From assembly GCA_025656675.1 (NCBI GenBank), contig JAHXHN010000001.1, forward strand, positions 1,021,501 to 1,085,500: a DNA stretch of 64,000 nt, read 5' to 3'. Under the pieces are notes generated by a model that saw nothing but the letters and a program-made list of their open reading frames with translations, made no database searches and was not told the origin of the DNA. Origin of the DNA: Candidatus Thiodiazotropha sp. (ex Codakia rugifera). GTDB taxonomy: Bacteria; Pseudomonadota; Gammaproteobacteria; Chromatiales; Chromatiaceae. Positions within the stretch are counted from its first letter, which is position 1. Each line of letters begins with the position of its first letter. Shown piece by piece: positions 1 through 8,599 of this stretch. The position numbers and the translations under genes are program-made.

Positions 1-1
1 C

Positions 2-778
2 CGGCTTGCGGGATTGACCCGTGAGGCACTGCGTAACCTTACTCTGATAGCGCCTCATGCCGAAGCGGATGCAGAGCGATTTCACACCCTGGGTGCAAGG
101 CCTGAGAAGATTGAAGTGACAGGCAGTATCAAGTTCGATGTCCACCTGCCTGGCAGTCTGCGGGAACGGGCTGATGTGATGCGTCGTGAGTGGGGTGGGC
201 AACGTCCGGTATGGCTTGCGGCGAGTACCCATGAAGGTGAAGATGAGATCATACTGCAGGCACATGTAATGATTCGTGAAACAATACCTGATGCCCTACT
301 GGTATTGGTTCCACGTCATCCTGAGCGTTTTGAACGTGTTGCGCAGTTGATTGAGGAGGCGGGCTTCAGTTTGGTGAAACGTAGTCAGCAACAACCCTGT
401 GGAAAGGAGGCAGGTGTCTTTCTCGGCGACACTATGGGTGAGTTGACCCTTTTCATGGGGGCATCAGATGTTGCTTTTATCGGTGGAAGTCTGGTGCCGC
501 ATGGTGGTCACAATATCCTGGAGGCGACTGCTCAGGGTGTGGCTGTTGTATTTGGTCCCCATATGTTCAATTTCAGTGAGATCAGTGAGCTGTTTCTGCA
601 ACATAAGGCAGCGGTTCAGGTGGATTCTGTAGAGGTTTTGGCAGGACAGGTTACCCGTTGGTTAAGCGATGCCAGTGAGCGCAGTCGGATAGGTGAAGCG
701 GGCAGGGAGCTTGTGGAGCAAAACCGTGGGGCATTGGATCGTTTGACCCGGTTGGTGGGGAGACTGCTTGATAGCTGA
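2..778 (+). CDS. waaA: 3-deoxy-D-manno-octulosonic acid transferase, C-terminal part
   Basis: The reading frame is open from the left edge, so the N-terminal part of the gene lies outside the window. The visible roughly 258 residues are the C-terminal domain of the Kdo transferase, which adds Kdo to lipid A precursor at the inner face of the cytoplasmic membrane. Family marks are the stretch APHAEADAERFHTLGA followed by VTGSIKFD, the segment AASTHEGEDE, LVPRHPERF, and the donor-binding GGSLVPHGGHNILEA. Full-length family members are about 420 residues. A weak A/T-rich hairpin (1003-1019) follows but is not a convincing terminator. Confidence 0.93.
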   Translation, partial: RLAGLTREALRNLTLIAPHAEADAERFHTLGARPEKIEVTGSIKFDVHLPGSLRERADVMRREWGGQRPVWLAASTHEGEDEIILQAHVMIRETIPDALLVLVPRHPERFERVAQLIEEAGFSLVKRSQQQPCGKEAGVFLGDTMGELTLFMGASDVAFIGGSLVPHGGHNILEATAQGVAVVFGPHMFNFSEISELFLQHKAAVQVDSVEVLAGQVTRWLSDASERSRIGEAGRELVEQNRGALDRLTRLVGRLLDS

Positions 779-1046
779 AGATTCTTTAAATTTTGGCTTG
801 CCCGCTATGTTTTCCGGCTTATCGCGGGGCAGGGTTCTGATGTTGGAGGGGTAATGCTTGAGCCGGAATATCGAGTGGTTACTGAAATTCTATCTTATAG
901 TCATCACCATTTTTAACAGCCCGGATCTCTCAAGTCAGTTGAAAGTAGAGGCTTCAACATTTATTCCCCCACTTTCACAATACAATGATGGTGTGCAGCG
1001 ACATGCATAGAATATGCATCATTTTTGGTATCTGCTGAAGCACGAT

Positions 1047-1400
1047 CTAGTGCTGCTCGCCTTTGGGATGAAGCATTGCATGCTCGACAACCTTTTGTAC
1101 TGCCGCTTCAGGTATTTCGTCTTTCATGCGAAAATTGATACAACCTTTTCCCGTTTTAATTCCTGGATGAGTCCTTCGGAACTCTTCCAGGTGTTGCGCA
1201 CTGCATGTATACAGCGATACATAATTTTTCTGATTCGCGATTGCAACCCAGCCTTCTCCATACCTGTAGGTTGGCATTTTATACTGCATATCGACAGTGG
1301 CTTTCGGAAAACACTTCAATATGAGTGAGTGAAGTTTGTTGACTTTCTTCCGCCGCGCTTCAGGGATTCTGTCTAAGTAGTCTTGAATTAACGTATCCAT
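1047..1400 (-). CDS. DUF1801 (YdhG-like) domain protein
   Basis: This 117-residue protein matches the small DUF1801/YdhG family in size and pattern: an N-terminal helix pair (DTLIQDYLDRIPEARRKKV), then MQYKMPTYRYGEGWVAIANQ, YVSLYTC, and a C-terminal helix with KTGKGCINFRMKDEIP. The biochemical role of the family is unknown; some members are grouped with iron-chaperone-like folds. It is cytosolic with no signal peptide and stands alone on the minus strand between waaA and the lipase gene. The ATG at 1400 begins the conserved N-terminal helix. Confidence 0.8.
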   Translation of the reverse strand: MDTLIQDYLDRIPEARRKKVNKLHSLILKCFPKATVDMQYKMPTYRYGEGWVAIANQKNYVSLYTCSAQHLEEFRRTHPGIKTGKGCINFRMKDEIPEAAVQKVVEHAMLHPKGEQH

Positions 1401-1896
1401 ATCATACCTGTTTGATGTTTCGGTTAGTTAATCGTCCATCAGAGTGATGCTAGGCACTGTTAACACTAATCCAGCTAGATCAGGTCCGGTGATAATCCTA
1501 GTCAGTACGGATTCATCGCGCCATACTGGCTCACTGTTAAATGTTCTAGACTCCGGTATTCGTTCACTATCGCCAGGAGTAAGTAAATTCGGTAGGGCAT
1601 AACCCCAACCCTGCATCTCAAAATGGAGAGTAGTGGGTTTATGCCGGATCGATGAGATCACCGGTATCTACAGATCAACTGCTCAGGTGGCATCCTGTAT
1701 ATAACTGAGCCTCGAAAAAAGTGCGGCGAACTAGTCCTGTACTACCCATTCTTTCAAGAATGTTAGTGTTGTTCTTCATTCAAGATTGTCCACAAAACAT
1801 TCTAACGAGGCTATATGTATTGTAGAGTCTGTGCCTCATTTACGGCCACTTTCAAGCAGAGCCGTTTTTCAGCGCTGGAGTAAGGTGGAGAAGCCA
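1401..1896. other. intergenic stretch with one relic transposon end
   Basis: No supported gene was found in these 496 bases. The only recognisable item is a degenerate copy of the CTAG-flanked terminal repeat at 1450-1473, described separately. The short minus-strand frame at 1428-1661 runs through that repeat and has no family resemblance. The upstream region of the lipase gene lies at the right end. Confidence 0.6.
1450..1473 (+). repeat. relic end of the CTAG-flanked miniature element
   Basis: The 24 bases from CTAG through the GTTAACACTAATCCA core match the left terminus of the complete element at 25950-26220 with two mismatches just after CTAG. No matching right terminus is visible within several hundred bases on either side, so this is a solo or decayed end. 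Confidence 0.7.
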
Positions 1897-2823
1897 ATGG
1901 TGTGTGTTACCGATATCCGCAAGATCAATGCTGATCGGGTTGGACTTTTGATCGATTGCTGTATACAGGCCTACAACGCCTTTATTGGTATCAATGCATC
2001 CCAGTGCATCCGTGACAGAGTGACTTCCCCCGAGGGATTCGAACTACTGGATTGCTGGAGTGGTGTGGATGCTGTGTTTGGCCGGGATAAAACAGTTGAG
2101 ACATATGGTCTGGTCTTTCGCTCAACAACGGCCCCATGGTGTTATATTTTCTCATTTCGAGGGACCGACAGCGCGCTTGATATGCTCGACGATTGTGGTG
2201 TTGAGTCACAGAGGTTTGCCCCATTCGACCCGAATATCGGGATACCTGCCGACGTGCGGGTTGAGTCTGGCTTTAATGACATATACAAGAGCGGTGACGG
2301 AGCTGTTGCCCCGATGCAACGCCAGCTGTTTGCCTTAATCGACAAGTATCAGGCCTCCACAAAACCAATCAGTGAAATCTATATCACGGGCCATAGCCTG
2401 GGAGCTGCACTGAGCCAGCTGTTTACACTGGATCTTGCACTCTCCAGACCCGCTGTTCCAACCGTAAATATCAATTTCGCCTCACCTCGTGTGGGCAATG
2501 GAACATTTGTAAGTTTCTTTGAAGAGAAATCACCATACCCCCTGCTGCGTGTACAGAATATGTATGATGCGGTACCACATCTGCCCCCAACAGAGCTTGG
2601 GTTTGAGCATATGCCATCGGTCTATCTCATCGCTTTTTACGGTACCGACATGCTTGGAAAAACTGATCTTAAGGTGAGCCATTCCAGTAATAACTACAAG
2701 GCAGTATTAAAGTGCGCAGGGGAGAGCAGCGAGGGAGTATGTTCCGCCAAATATTTATTGGTGGATGGAAAAGAGTCAATTTGCTCTGAGCGACCTAGTG
2801 TACCAATAGACAGAAAGGCTTGA
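1897..2823 (+). CDS. class 3 lipase family protein
   Basis: A 308-residue alpha/beta hydrolase of the Lipase_3 family, predicted to hydrolyse acylglycerols or phospholipids. The nucleophile elbow is GHSLGAAL with Ser at about residue 167. It is followed by the typical FASPRVGN strand, the acid residue in MYDAVPHLPP, and a late His in KVSHSSNNY, which completes the Ser-Asp-His triad. The ATG at 1897 was chosen over a TTG at 1786 because it has a purine-rich ribosome site (AAGGTGGAG) about six bases upstream and gives the usual family length. No signal peptide is visible, so the protein is cytosolic or exported by a non-Sec route. The next gene on the same strand is a permuted papain-fold protein 107 bases downstream. 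Confidence 0.85.
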   Translation: MVCVTDIRKINADRVGLLIDCCIQAYNAFIGINASQCIRDRVTSPEGFELLDCWSGVDAVFGRDKTVETYGLVFRSTTAPWCYIFSFRGTDSALDMLDDCGVESQRFAPFDPNIGIPADVRVESGFNDIYKSGDGAVAPMQRQLFALIDKYQASTKPISEIYITGHSLGAALSQLFTLDLALSRPAVPTVNINFASPRVGNGTFVSFFEEKSPYPLLRVQNMYDAVPHLPPTELGFEHMPSVYLIAFYGTDMLGKTDLKVSHSSNNYKAVLKCAGESSEGVCSAKYLLVDGKESICSERPSVPIDRKA

Positions 2824-2930
2824 TTAAACTATCTGCTTCACCGGCCGTTAATTGAACACGGCAGCTAGTATCGATCAATAGGGCCGAGCAGATGGTGCCC
2901 GACAGTAACAAGCATTTCAGGGGAGATGAC

Positions 2931-3647
2931 ATGGATATAATGAAGGGCGTTCTGGAAGAGGCTGAAGACATTGCGATTAAATTGCATAAAAAGCCGGAAG
3001 ACTACAATCAGTCTGAGATTAGCACACTCGACGAAATCGCTGATACCATCACTTGTGGATCTGTTTTGTTGTGTAGCGGAACAGCCGCAGAGAGCCGGCT
3101 CATCGAAGAGGTCGATCATACAGACTTCAGCCATTCGGCGATGATTGTCCGTTTCCATGGCGACGCCAAACTCTACCTCTGGACCGCAGATACCGTAGAC
3201 AAACTGGAGGATCAGATTCATAAGGAATCAAACCTGGACCATCCCGGTACCCACCTTCTGGTTCTCAAGGACTACCTCACCAATCTGGATAAGTACTACC
3301 CCTCACCCGATGGTTCTACGTACCGTTTCGCTGTTGCCAAACTTCACGGAGTCGATGTCGATGAAAAGAACCTTTGGTCGGTGATGTACGAGTACGACGG
3401 TACACCTTTTCCTCCTACCAAACAGGAGTTCCTGCACTGGATGGAAGGGCAGGTGGATATCAACAGTGGGATGCTGAATTCATTCTGTGCCCAAATGGTA
3501 GCCAACACATACCAGAAAATGGGTTGGCTTAAGCTTGACCATCCAGCCAATCACTATAACCCGGGCTCGTATGCGCAGACCCGGAAGATAAACAATGAGA
3601 TGAAGGATGGTGCCTGCCTGGAAAAACCCCAGTACTTTAAACTCTGA
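2931..3647 (+). CDS. permuted NlpC/P60 (YiiX-like) papain-fold protein
   Basis: A 238-residue protein that looks like the circularly permuted papain-like group (YiiX/YaeF/LRAT type), whose members are cysteine amidases or acyltransferases. The order is that of the permuted fold: an early ITCGSVLLCSG strand and His in DFSHSAMIV (about residue 68), and a late Cys in LNSFCAQMVAN (about residue 186). The ATG at 2931 was chosen because AGGGGAG lies just upstream; an ATG at 2892 would add 13 residues. No signal peptide or membrane segment is seen. The substrate is unknown. It follows the lipase gene co-directionally, and a joint role on lipids is possible but not shown. Confidence 0.7.
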   Translation: MDIMKGVLEEAEDIAIKLHKKPEDYNQSEISTLDEIADTITCGSVLLCSGTAAESRLIEEVDHTDFSHSAMIVRFHGDAKLYLWTADTVDKLEDQIHKESNLDHPGTHLLVLKDYLTNLDKYYPSPDGSTYRFAVAKLHGVDVDEKNLWSVMYEYDGTPFPPTKQEFLHWMEGQVDINSGMLNSFCAQMVANTYQKMGWLKLDHPANHYNPGSYAQTRKINNEMKDGACLEKPQYFKL

Positions 3648-3667
3648 CTGTATGTGGCGTCAGAGTT
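3639..3667 (+). terminator. possible terminator hairpin
   Basis: A perfect 9-bp stem (AACTCTGAC / GTCAGAGTT) with a 10-base loop overlaps the stop codon of the papain-fold gene. The tract after it is only GTTTCCC, so intrinsic termination is uncertain. Confidence 0.35.
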
Positions 3668-3876
3668 GTTTCCCAAGTCTGCTCGTCTTCGCACAGCCAG
3701 CCGGGACGGGATTGGGATTAACCAAACCTTCCTGCAAAATATCCACCATTGGCTGTGCGTTCACCATTCCTGTTCATGTTCTTGCGTTTCATCTATCATG
3801 AAACGGGGCGAGGGAAGCGCATCCATTTTCGAATTGCGTTCATCAATAGCTATTTTTTAGAGTTGCAGACCCTCGC

Positions 3877-5049
3877 ATGATACTCGACATACCTACCATG
3901 TACTTTGTCAGCGTCGTTACCAATGTGGCAATGACCATGGCGGTGATGATTGTAGCCCTGCGTCAGTCCATTCCTGGTCTCAAGCTGCTTGCCTGGGGAC
4001 TGCTCGCCAACAGTGGCTACTACCTGGTGTTAGGTGCACGTGGCACGCTCCCGGATATGCTCGCCATTGGCGTGGGTAATACACTGGGATCACTGACCTT
4101 GACCCTGTGTCTGCTGGCGGTGCTGTACCACAGCCGTGCCCGCATGGCCTCTGTTCTCTATATCGTGCCCATTGTATTGATGGCAGTCGTGAGCCTGGCA
4201 CTGATTCATGACAGGGAGTCGAGACTCATTATCGCATCGTTTATATTGTGCTACCAGATTGCGCTCATTCTCTGGGCGCTACGGCAAGGCGGTAACGTCA
4301 TCGTTGGACGCGGTCGTACGATAATGGTGGCAGCCGCGGCCGTGGCAACGTCCATGATGGCCTACCGGGCCCTGGCGCTCTGGTTTGGCTGGCATGAAGT
4401 CACCCCCTTCCAGTCCAGAGATACCCTGAATACCATTTTCTACATGATTAACTACCTGGGCATGTTCTTTCTCGCCTTTGGATTCGTTTTAAGCACGATT
4501 GAGCAGGTAGCCGATCAAAACCGCCGTTTAGCTTTGGAGGATCCACTTACCGGGCTGTCTAACCGGCGTGCCCTCTTCGAGGCAATGGATAGATTATTTG
4601 CCAGCGCTGAGGTGGCTGGACAGCCTTTGAGCTTGATGATCATAGACGTTGACCTATTCAAACAGGTCAATGACCGTTTCGGGCACCAGGCAGGTGATAC
4701 TGTTTTGCAATTAGTGGCGACGACTATCAAGCAACGTCTCCGCAAAGACGATATCGTAGGCCGATTCGGCGGGGAAGAGTTTCTGGCAGTGCTGCCCGAT
4801 ACACCACCCGACGGAGCGATACAGGTAGCAGAAGAGTTATGCCAGACTCTGGCTTCAAAGCCGGTGTTTGTCGACGGACAGGAGATCGAGGTAACCATCA
4901 GCATTGGTCTGTTTAGCTCAGCCTGTTTGGCATCCTCACAGACCCCCGATGCTGTGATTGCCACAGCTGATGAGGCACTCTACAGGGCTAAGGAGAATGG
5001 TCGTAACCGGGTTGAGATTATGGAAGTACCGATAGCTGTATCGGCATGA
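3877..5049 (+). CDS. membrane-bound diguanylate cyclase (GGDEF)
   Basis: A 390-residue protein that makes cyclic di-GMP from two GTP. Residues 1 to about 210 hold roughly six to seven hydrophobic segments forming a membrane sensor of unknown ligand. The GGDEF domain follows from about residue 220, starting with the usual DPLTGLSNRR. The active-site motif is GGEEF at 298-302, and an RxxD product-inhibition site (R289 to D292) sits five residues before it, so the enzyme should be both active and feedback-controlled. There is no EAL domain. It is monocistronic, and neighbours give no hint of the process it controls. Confidence 0.93.
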   Translation: MILDIPTMYFVSVVTNVAMTMAVMIVALRQSIPGLKLLAWGLLANSGYYLVLGARGTLPDMLAIGVGNTLGSLTLTLCLLAVLYHSRARMASVLYIVPIVLMAVVSLALIHDRESRLIIASFILCYQIALILWALRQGGNVIVGRGRTIMVAAAAVATSMMAYRALALWFGWHEVTPFQSRDTLNTIFYMINYLGMFFLAFGFVLSTIEQVADQNRRLALEDPLTGLSNRRALFEAMDRLFASAEVAGQPLSLMIIDVDLFKQVNDRFGHQAGDTVLQLVATTIKQRLRKDDIVGRFGGEEFLAVLPDTPPDGAIQVAEELCQTLASKPVFVDGQEIEVTISIGLFSSACLASSQTPDAVIATADEALYRAKENGRNRVEIMEVPIAVSA

Positions 5050-5082
5050 ACAGAAGTCGTAGAATCATCATCAGATCAGTTA

Positions 5083-6303
5083 TTATTCACTGAATTTCAA
5101 CTGTATAAATCCACCCTTTTCAGTATAGAAATGTTCAGGATGATTATATTGTAGATCTTGACGGGTAGAGTAATAGAACAAAAAACCGGCCGTGATTTTT
5201 TTCTGTACAGGGAATGAAGCAGACAGTGTCCATTTGTCTTCTGTGCGTTTATTGTTAAAAGGGCCATAGCCACCCACTATAGCGGCATAGGTTGGATGGG
5301 CTATCGCAGCATGCCCTGTGTGTGTAGACTTTGAATGTTCTAATTTGGTATTCCAATCATCCTTTTTGAGACCAAGTGAAACCGTTATCGTGTCTTTATG
5401 TTCAGTAAGCTTCTCTGTTGCGGGAAGGTAGGGACGACTGCCTTCACCCTCATGACGCACGATGTCCAAATCAATCATAAATCCATCGACTTGCCCTGCA
5501 AGCTGAACACCTTTTAAACCGGAATCGCTTGTTAGTGAGTTAAACGAACCACGATAGGAACCTTCGCCAAAGATTGGTGCGATTAAGATTAAGCCATTTC
5601 TCTCAGGTTCGAGGTTAATGCCAAAGGCAATATCGGTGTAGGCATAGTGGAACCTGTTTGTAGGAAAAAGCGGCGTTGTATAGACGTTATCTTTATTGCC
5701 ACTGACATGTTTGGCATTGAGATATAACTTGGTATATGTACCTGATGTGACATAGGTATCTTCAGTCACATCTATTAGACTGTTGTAGTTCCCAAATGAA
5801 GTTTGGTGCTTGAGCGTGTAGTCATGAATTTCCCGTTTCCACTCCAGCTTTACATCGAACCTTTCACTCTCATAGTCAAGTAGTGCACCTGCACCCTTGA
5901 TGCTTATATCTTTTCCTCCTGGCTCATTGGCTGTCTTTCCCAGATAGTCACGAAGTCCAAAACCGGCCTTGAAAGTACCCTCAGCAGCCTTCCACTTTGC
6001 ACCGTAGCGACATTCAATATCGTGAGCGGAGAAACGTTTCCATTCAGCTTTCCGTACATCGGATATCCCAACAATGTTGTTAAATGAGTCAATTCTACTC
6101 TTACCTTCAAGAAATCCCGGTATACAGCGAAACAGCCCAGCCGGCGTTATCAGTGAGGCAGTAACACCAAATGTATTTAGATGGTAATCGATATCCTGTC
6201 GTGTCTTTATAAATACATCGATTGACGAACCTTTATTGGCTAGTACATTGGTCGTTGAGAGAAAAGAGAGAAGTACTATAAAAAAACTATATCTTTTTAT
6301 CAT
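5083..6303 (-). CDS. putative outer-membrane beta-barrel protein
   Basis: I do not recognise the family. The 406-residue product begins with a Sec signal peptide (lysine/arginine start, hydrophobic core FFIVLLSFLS, likely cleavage after VLA at about residue 22). The rest is rich in alternating hydrophobic/polar strands with aromatic girdles, such as DVKLEWKREIHDY and KLYLNAKHVSG, and ends in GGFIQLKFSE, as expected for a porin-like barrel although the last residue is not Phe. The coding region and its upstream side are noticeably more A+T-rich than the neighbours, which could mean recent acquisition. It is a single gene facing away from the cyclase. Confidence 0.6.
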   Translation of the reverse strand: MIKRYSFFIVLLSFLSTTNVLANKGSSIDVFIKTRQDIDYHLNTFGVTASLITPAGLFRCIPGFLEGKSRIDSFNNIVGISDVRKAEWKRFSAHDIECRYGAKWKAAEGTFKAGFGLRDYLGKTANEPGGKDISIKGAGALLDYESERFDVKLEWKREIHDYTLKHQTSFGNYNSLIDVTEDTYVTSGTYTKLYLNAKHVSGNKDNVYTTPLFPTNRFHYAYTDIAFGINLEPERNGLILIAPIFGEGSYRGSFNSLTSDSGLKGVQLAGQVDGFMIDLDIVRHEGEGSRPYLPATEKLTEHKDTITVSLGLKKDDWNTKLEHSKSTHTGHAAIAHPTYAAIVGGYGPFNNKRTEDKWTLSASFPVQKKITAGFLFYYSTRQDLQYNHPEHFYTEKGGFIQLKFSE

Positions 6304-6544
6304 GAGAACAACTACACATTGATATGGGCAAAGCGATCATATAACAATTTTTAAAAAAAATAATTCAACTTTAAGGAGGCTCTGAACAAGTCATGGCCGG
6401 CCATCTTATGGTCAAAAACTTCTGCCTCTGCATTGTCAATCTTGGTAATAGACAGGCTATCATCTGTAAATGATGCCTTGATGCAAAAGTTTTATGACAC
6501 ACAATCTGACTTGCCCGGATATGTTGAGAGCTTCCTTGATAATA

Positions 6545-8302
6545 TTATTTTGCAGGGGGGAAGACGACAGGTGACGGTTTCACTCCTGTGCCTGTTGTTT
6601 CTGCAAATATTGTCTTGGCATATGATTGCCCAAGCTCGAAGGCCTGTTTCTGATCCATCTCGGTTGCAGTTTCTGATTCCGCTATCTCTTGTTTCATGTA
6701 AAGGGTCTGGGTCGGAAAGGCAAACTCAACCCCAAGTTTTTGTGCCAAACGTAATATATCAAGCATAAAGCGATGGCGCTCACGCAGTTCTGTATTCCAC
6801 TCTGGTGTCTCCCAGAAGACATACAACAGTACATCGAGTGATGAAGCGGCGAACTCGTTGAGATAGACATGATAGTAATCTTTTCTCATATAGGGGTGCT
6901 GACGCACCAACTCTCTGACACCTTCACAAAAGGCTTCTATACGATCAGGGGGCGTGTCGTAAGTGAGCGACAATTTACATGACAGACGCCTAAACCGACG
7001 CTCACCCATATTATCCACAGTAGCTGTAATGAACTTGGAGTTCGGGACTGTAACCACTGAATTGTAGAACGTGCGAACACGTGTACTGCGGAAACCTATT
7101 CTCTCGACACTGCCTTCTGCACCATCGACAATAATCCAGTCTCCTACCGAAAAAGTGCGGTCCATTAGTACGGTTATGGAGCCAAACAGGTTCTGCACCA
7201 TATCCTTTGCTGCCAAGGCAAAGGCCAGGCCACCCAGACCAAGACCTGCCAGTAGACTTGAAATGTCAATATTCAGGTTGTCGGCAATAAAGACGAAGCC
7301 AATGACCGTTACAAACACCTTCAAAGTCCGGGGGATGAGAGGAACCAGGGCATCATCTAGCTTGTTACTGGTTAGTTGCGCTTTTTTGTGAAGATAGGCA
7401 GAAATCAGATCAACCATGCGGTATGCGGCCCACACACCTGAGATACTTGCCAGAAATTTGACGGCAAGCAGCAGGACCAGCATGACACTTTCTGAAAGCC
7501 CCATCAGGTTGATACTGACCCACCAGATAATGGCCATCGCCATCAACCCCAATGGACGCAGTATATCCTCTGAAATCTCTTTGAACTCATCATGGTCGGT
7601 CCTGCTTCGCCAACGGCGTACACCGCTTCTGAGGAAAAATGAGACCAGTTTATCGATGACCACACCGACCAGAATCATCAGCAGCAAACCAATCCATTGC
7701 CAGTTCTGCAACTGAAAAGTTGACTCTTTCAACGATGCGGGTATCTTTTGTCGAAAGCGAATGTGCCAGGGAACATAGGAGGCTTCATTGTCTTTTCCAC
7801 TTACCCGCTCTGCGGTTGAGACTTCATCCAGGATGGCGGGTAACTTGGTTATCGTATCTCGGTCAAAAAGCCAACGTCCGGATTCGGTACGGGAGATGGT
7901 TACATTACCGTTCTCATAGCTATGGAAAAGATAGGATGAGCCTTCACTTCGAGCCGGTATCTTTTTTACATCGATGATCTTTGTATGATCAAGCACCTCC
8001 AGCAGTATCCAGGCCAGGTCTTCACCTCTCTCGGTCCTGACCAGTGAGTTGATCTCTGAGAGATCAAGGGTCGATACTGCCGCCTCGATTCTTTCTGCAG
8101 AACCCCGCTTAATATCATTCATCGCATGGAGAAAGGTCTCCATGGTGGCACGAGGGGTTTTCAGGCCTTCCGGAATGATCTCTTTCAAAGTGCCGGTATC
8201 ATCCGGCACATTCTGTACAGCCTCTTCCGCCCAGCCAGCCGAGATAGAAAGGAAAATCACAACGATGGAAATGAAACGGAGCAAGATCGGTCTGATGGTC
8301 AT
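6545..8302 (-). CDS. MscS-family mechanosensitive ion channel
   Basis: A 585-residue inner-membrane channel that opens under membrane tension to release solutes. It carries a signal peptide (cleavage near WAEEA, residue 25), a periplasmic domain to about residue 195, transmembrane segments between about 200 and 345, and the glycine/alanine pore helix LLAGLGLGGLAFALAAKD (about 351-367). The MscS beta domain follows with SVGDWIIVDGAEGSVERIG. The extra N-terminal domain makes it larger than E. coli MscS (286 residues) and closer to the YnaI/YbiO-like group. It is monocistronic on the minus strand. Confidence 0.9.
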   Translation of the reverse strand: MTIRPILLRFISIVVIFLSISAGWAEEAVQNVPDDTGTLKEIIPEGLKTPRATMETFLHAMNDIKRGSAERIEAAVSTLDLSEINSLVRTERGEDLAWILLEVLDHTKIIDVKKIPARSEGSSYLFHSYENGNVTISRTESGRWLFDRDTITKLPAILDEVSTAERVSGKDNEASYVPWHIRFRQKIPASLKESTFQLQNWQWIGLLLMILVGVVIDKLVSFFLRSGVRRWRSRTDHDEFKEISEDILRPLGLMAMAIIWWVSINLMGLSESVMLVLLLAVKFLASISGVWAAYRMVDLISAYLHKKAQLTSNKLDDALVPLIPRTLKVFVTVIGFVFIADNLNIDISSLLAGLGLGGLAFALAAKDMVQNLFGSITVLMDRTFSVGDWIIVDGAEGSVERIGFRSTRVRTFYNSVVTVPNSKFITATVDNMGERRFRRLSCKLSLTYDTPPDRIEAFCEGVRELVRQHPYMRKDYYHVYLNEFAASSLDVLLYVFWETPEWNTELRERHRFMLDILRLAQKLGVEFAFPTQTLYMKQEIAESETATEMDQKQAFELGQSYAKTIFAETTGTGVKPSPVVFPPAK

Positions 8303-8599
8303 CGCCTACACCCTATTGTTCAACGCAATGGGCGGCTATTTTAGGTCCCTGACAAAAAATAATCATCTACTGCAGTGATTAAGTTCCTGATGTACAGGCC
8401 GATAATAGGGATGGAACTTCGGGTTTTAACTTATCTGGTTCATCATAGAGTCTGATAGGAAGTCGCACCTCTATGACGAATTGCCCTTAGGTTTGAACAT
8501 CACCTGGCGAAAAGCCCGTAGCTTGTAGTTTCATACATTTCCCATTTTATTTGCTGTCGCGTGACTCGCTGCAGCAAACCTGGTTTAAGCGGGATTGAA

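Noticed and set aside
1428-1661. 77-codon minus-strand frame
   Set aside because: It runs through the relic terminal repeat, has no family resemblance and no ribosome site.
6375-6420. GAGGCTCTGAACAAGTC and a GGCCGGCC palindrome as a transposon end
   Set aside because: It has the look of an IS terminus, but no matching second end or repeat copy was found in the window.
6433-6768. 111-codon plus-strand frame overlapping the MscS gene end
   Set aside because: It is largely antisense to the channel gene and has no recognisable domain.
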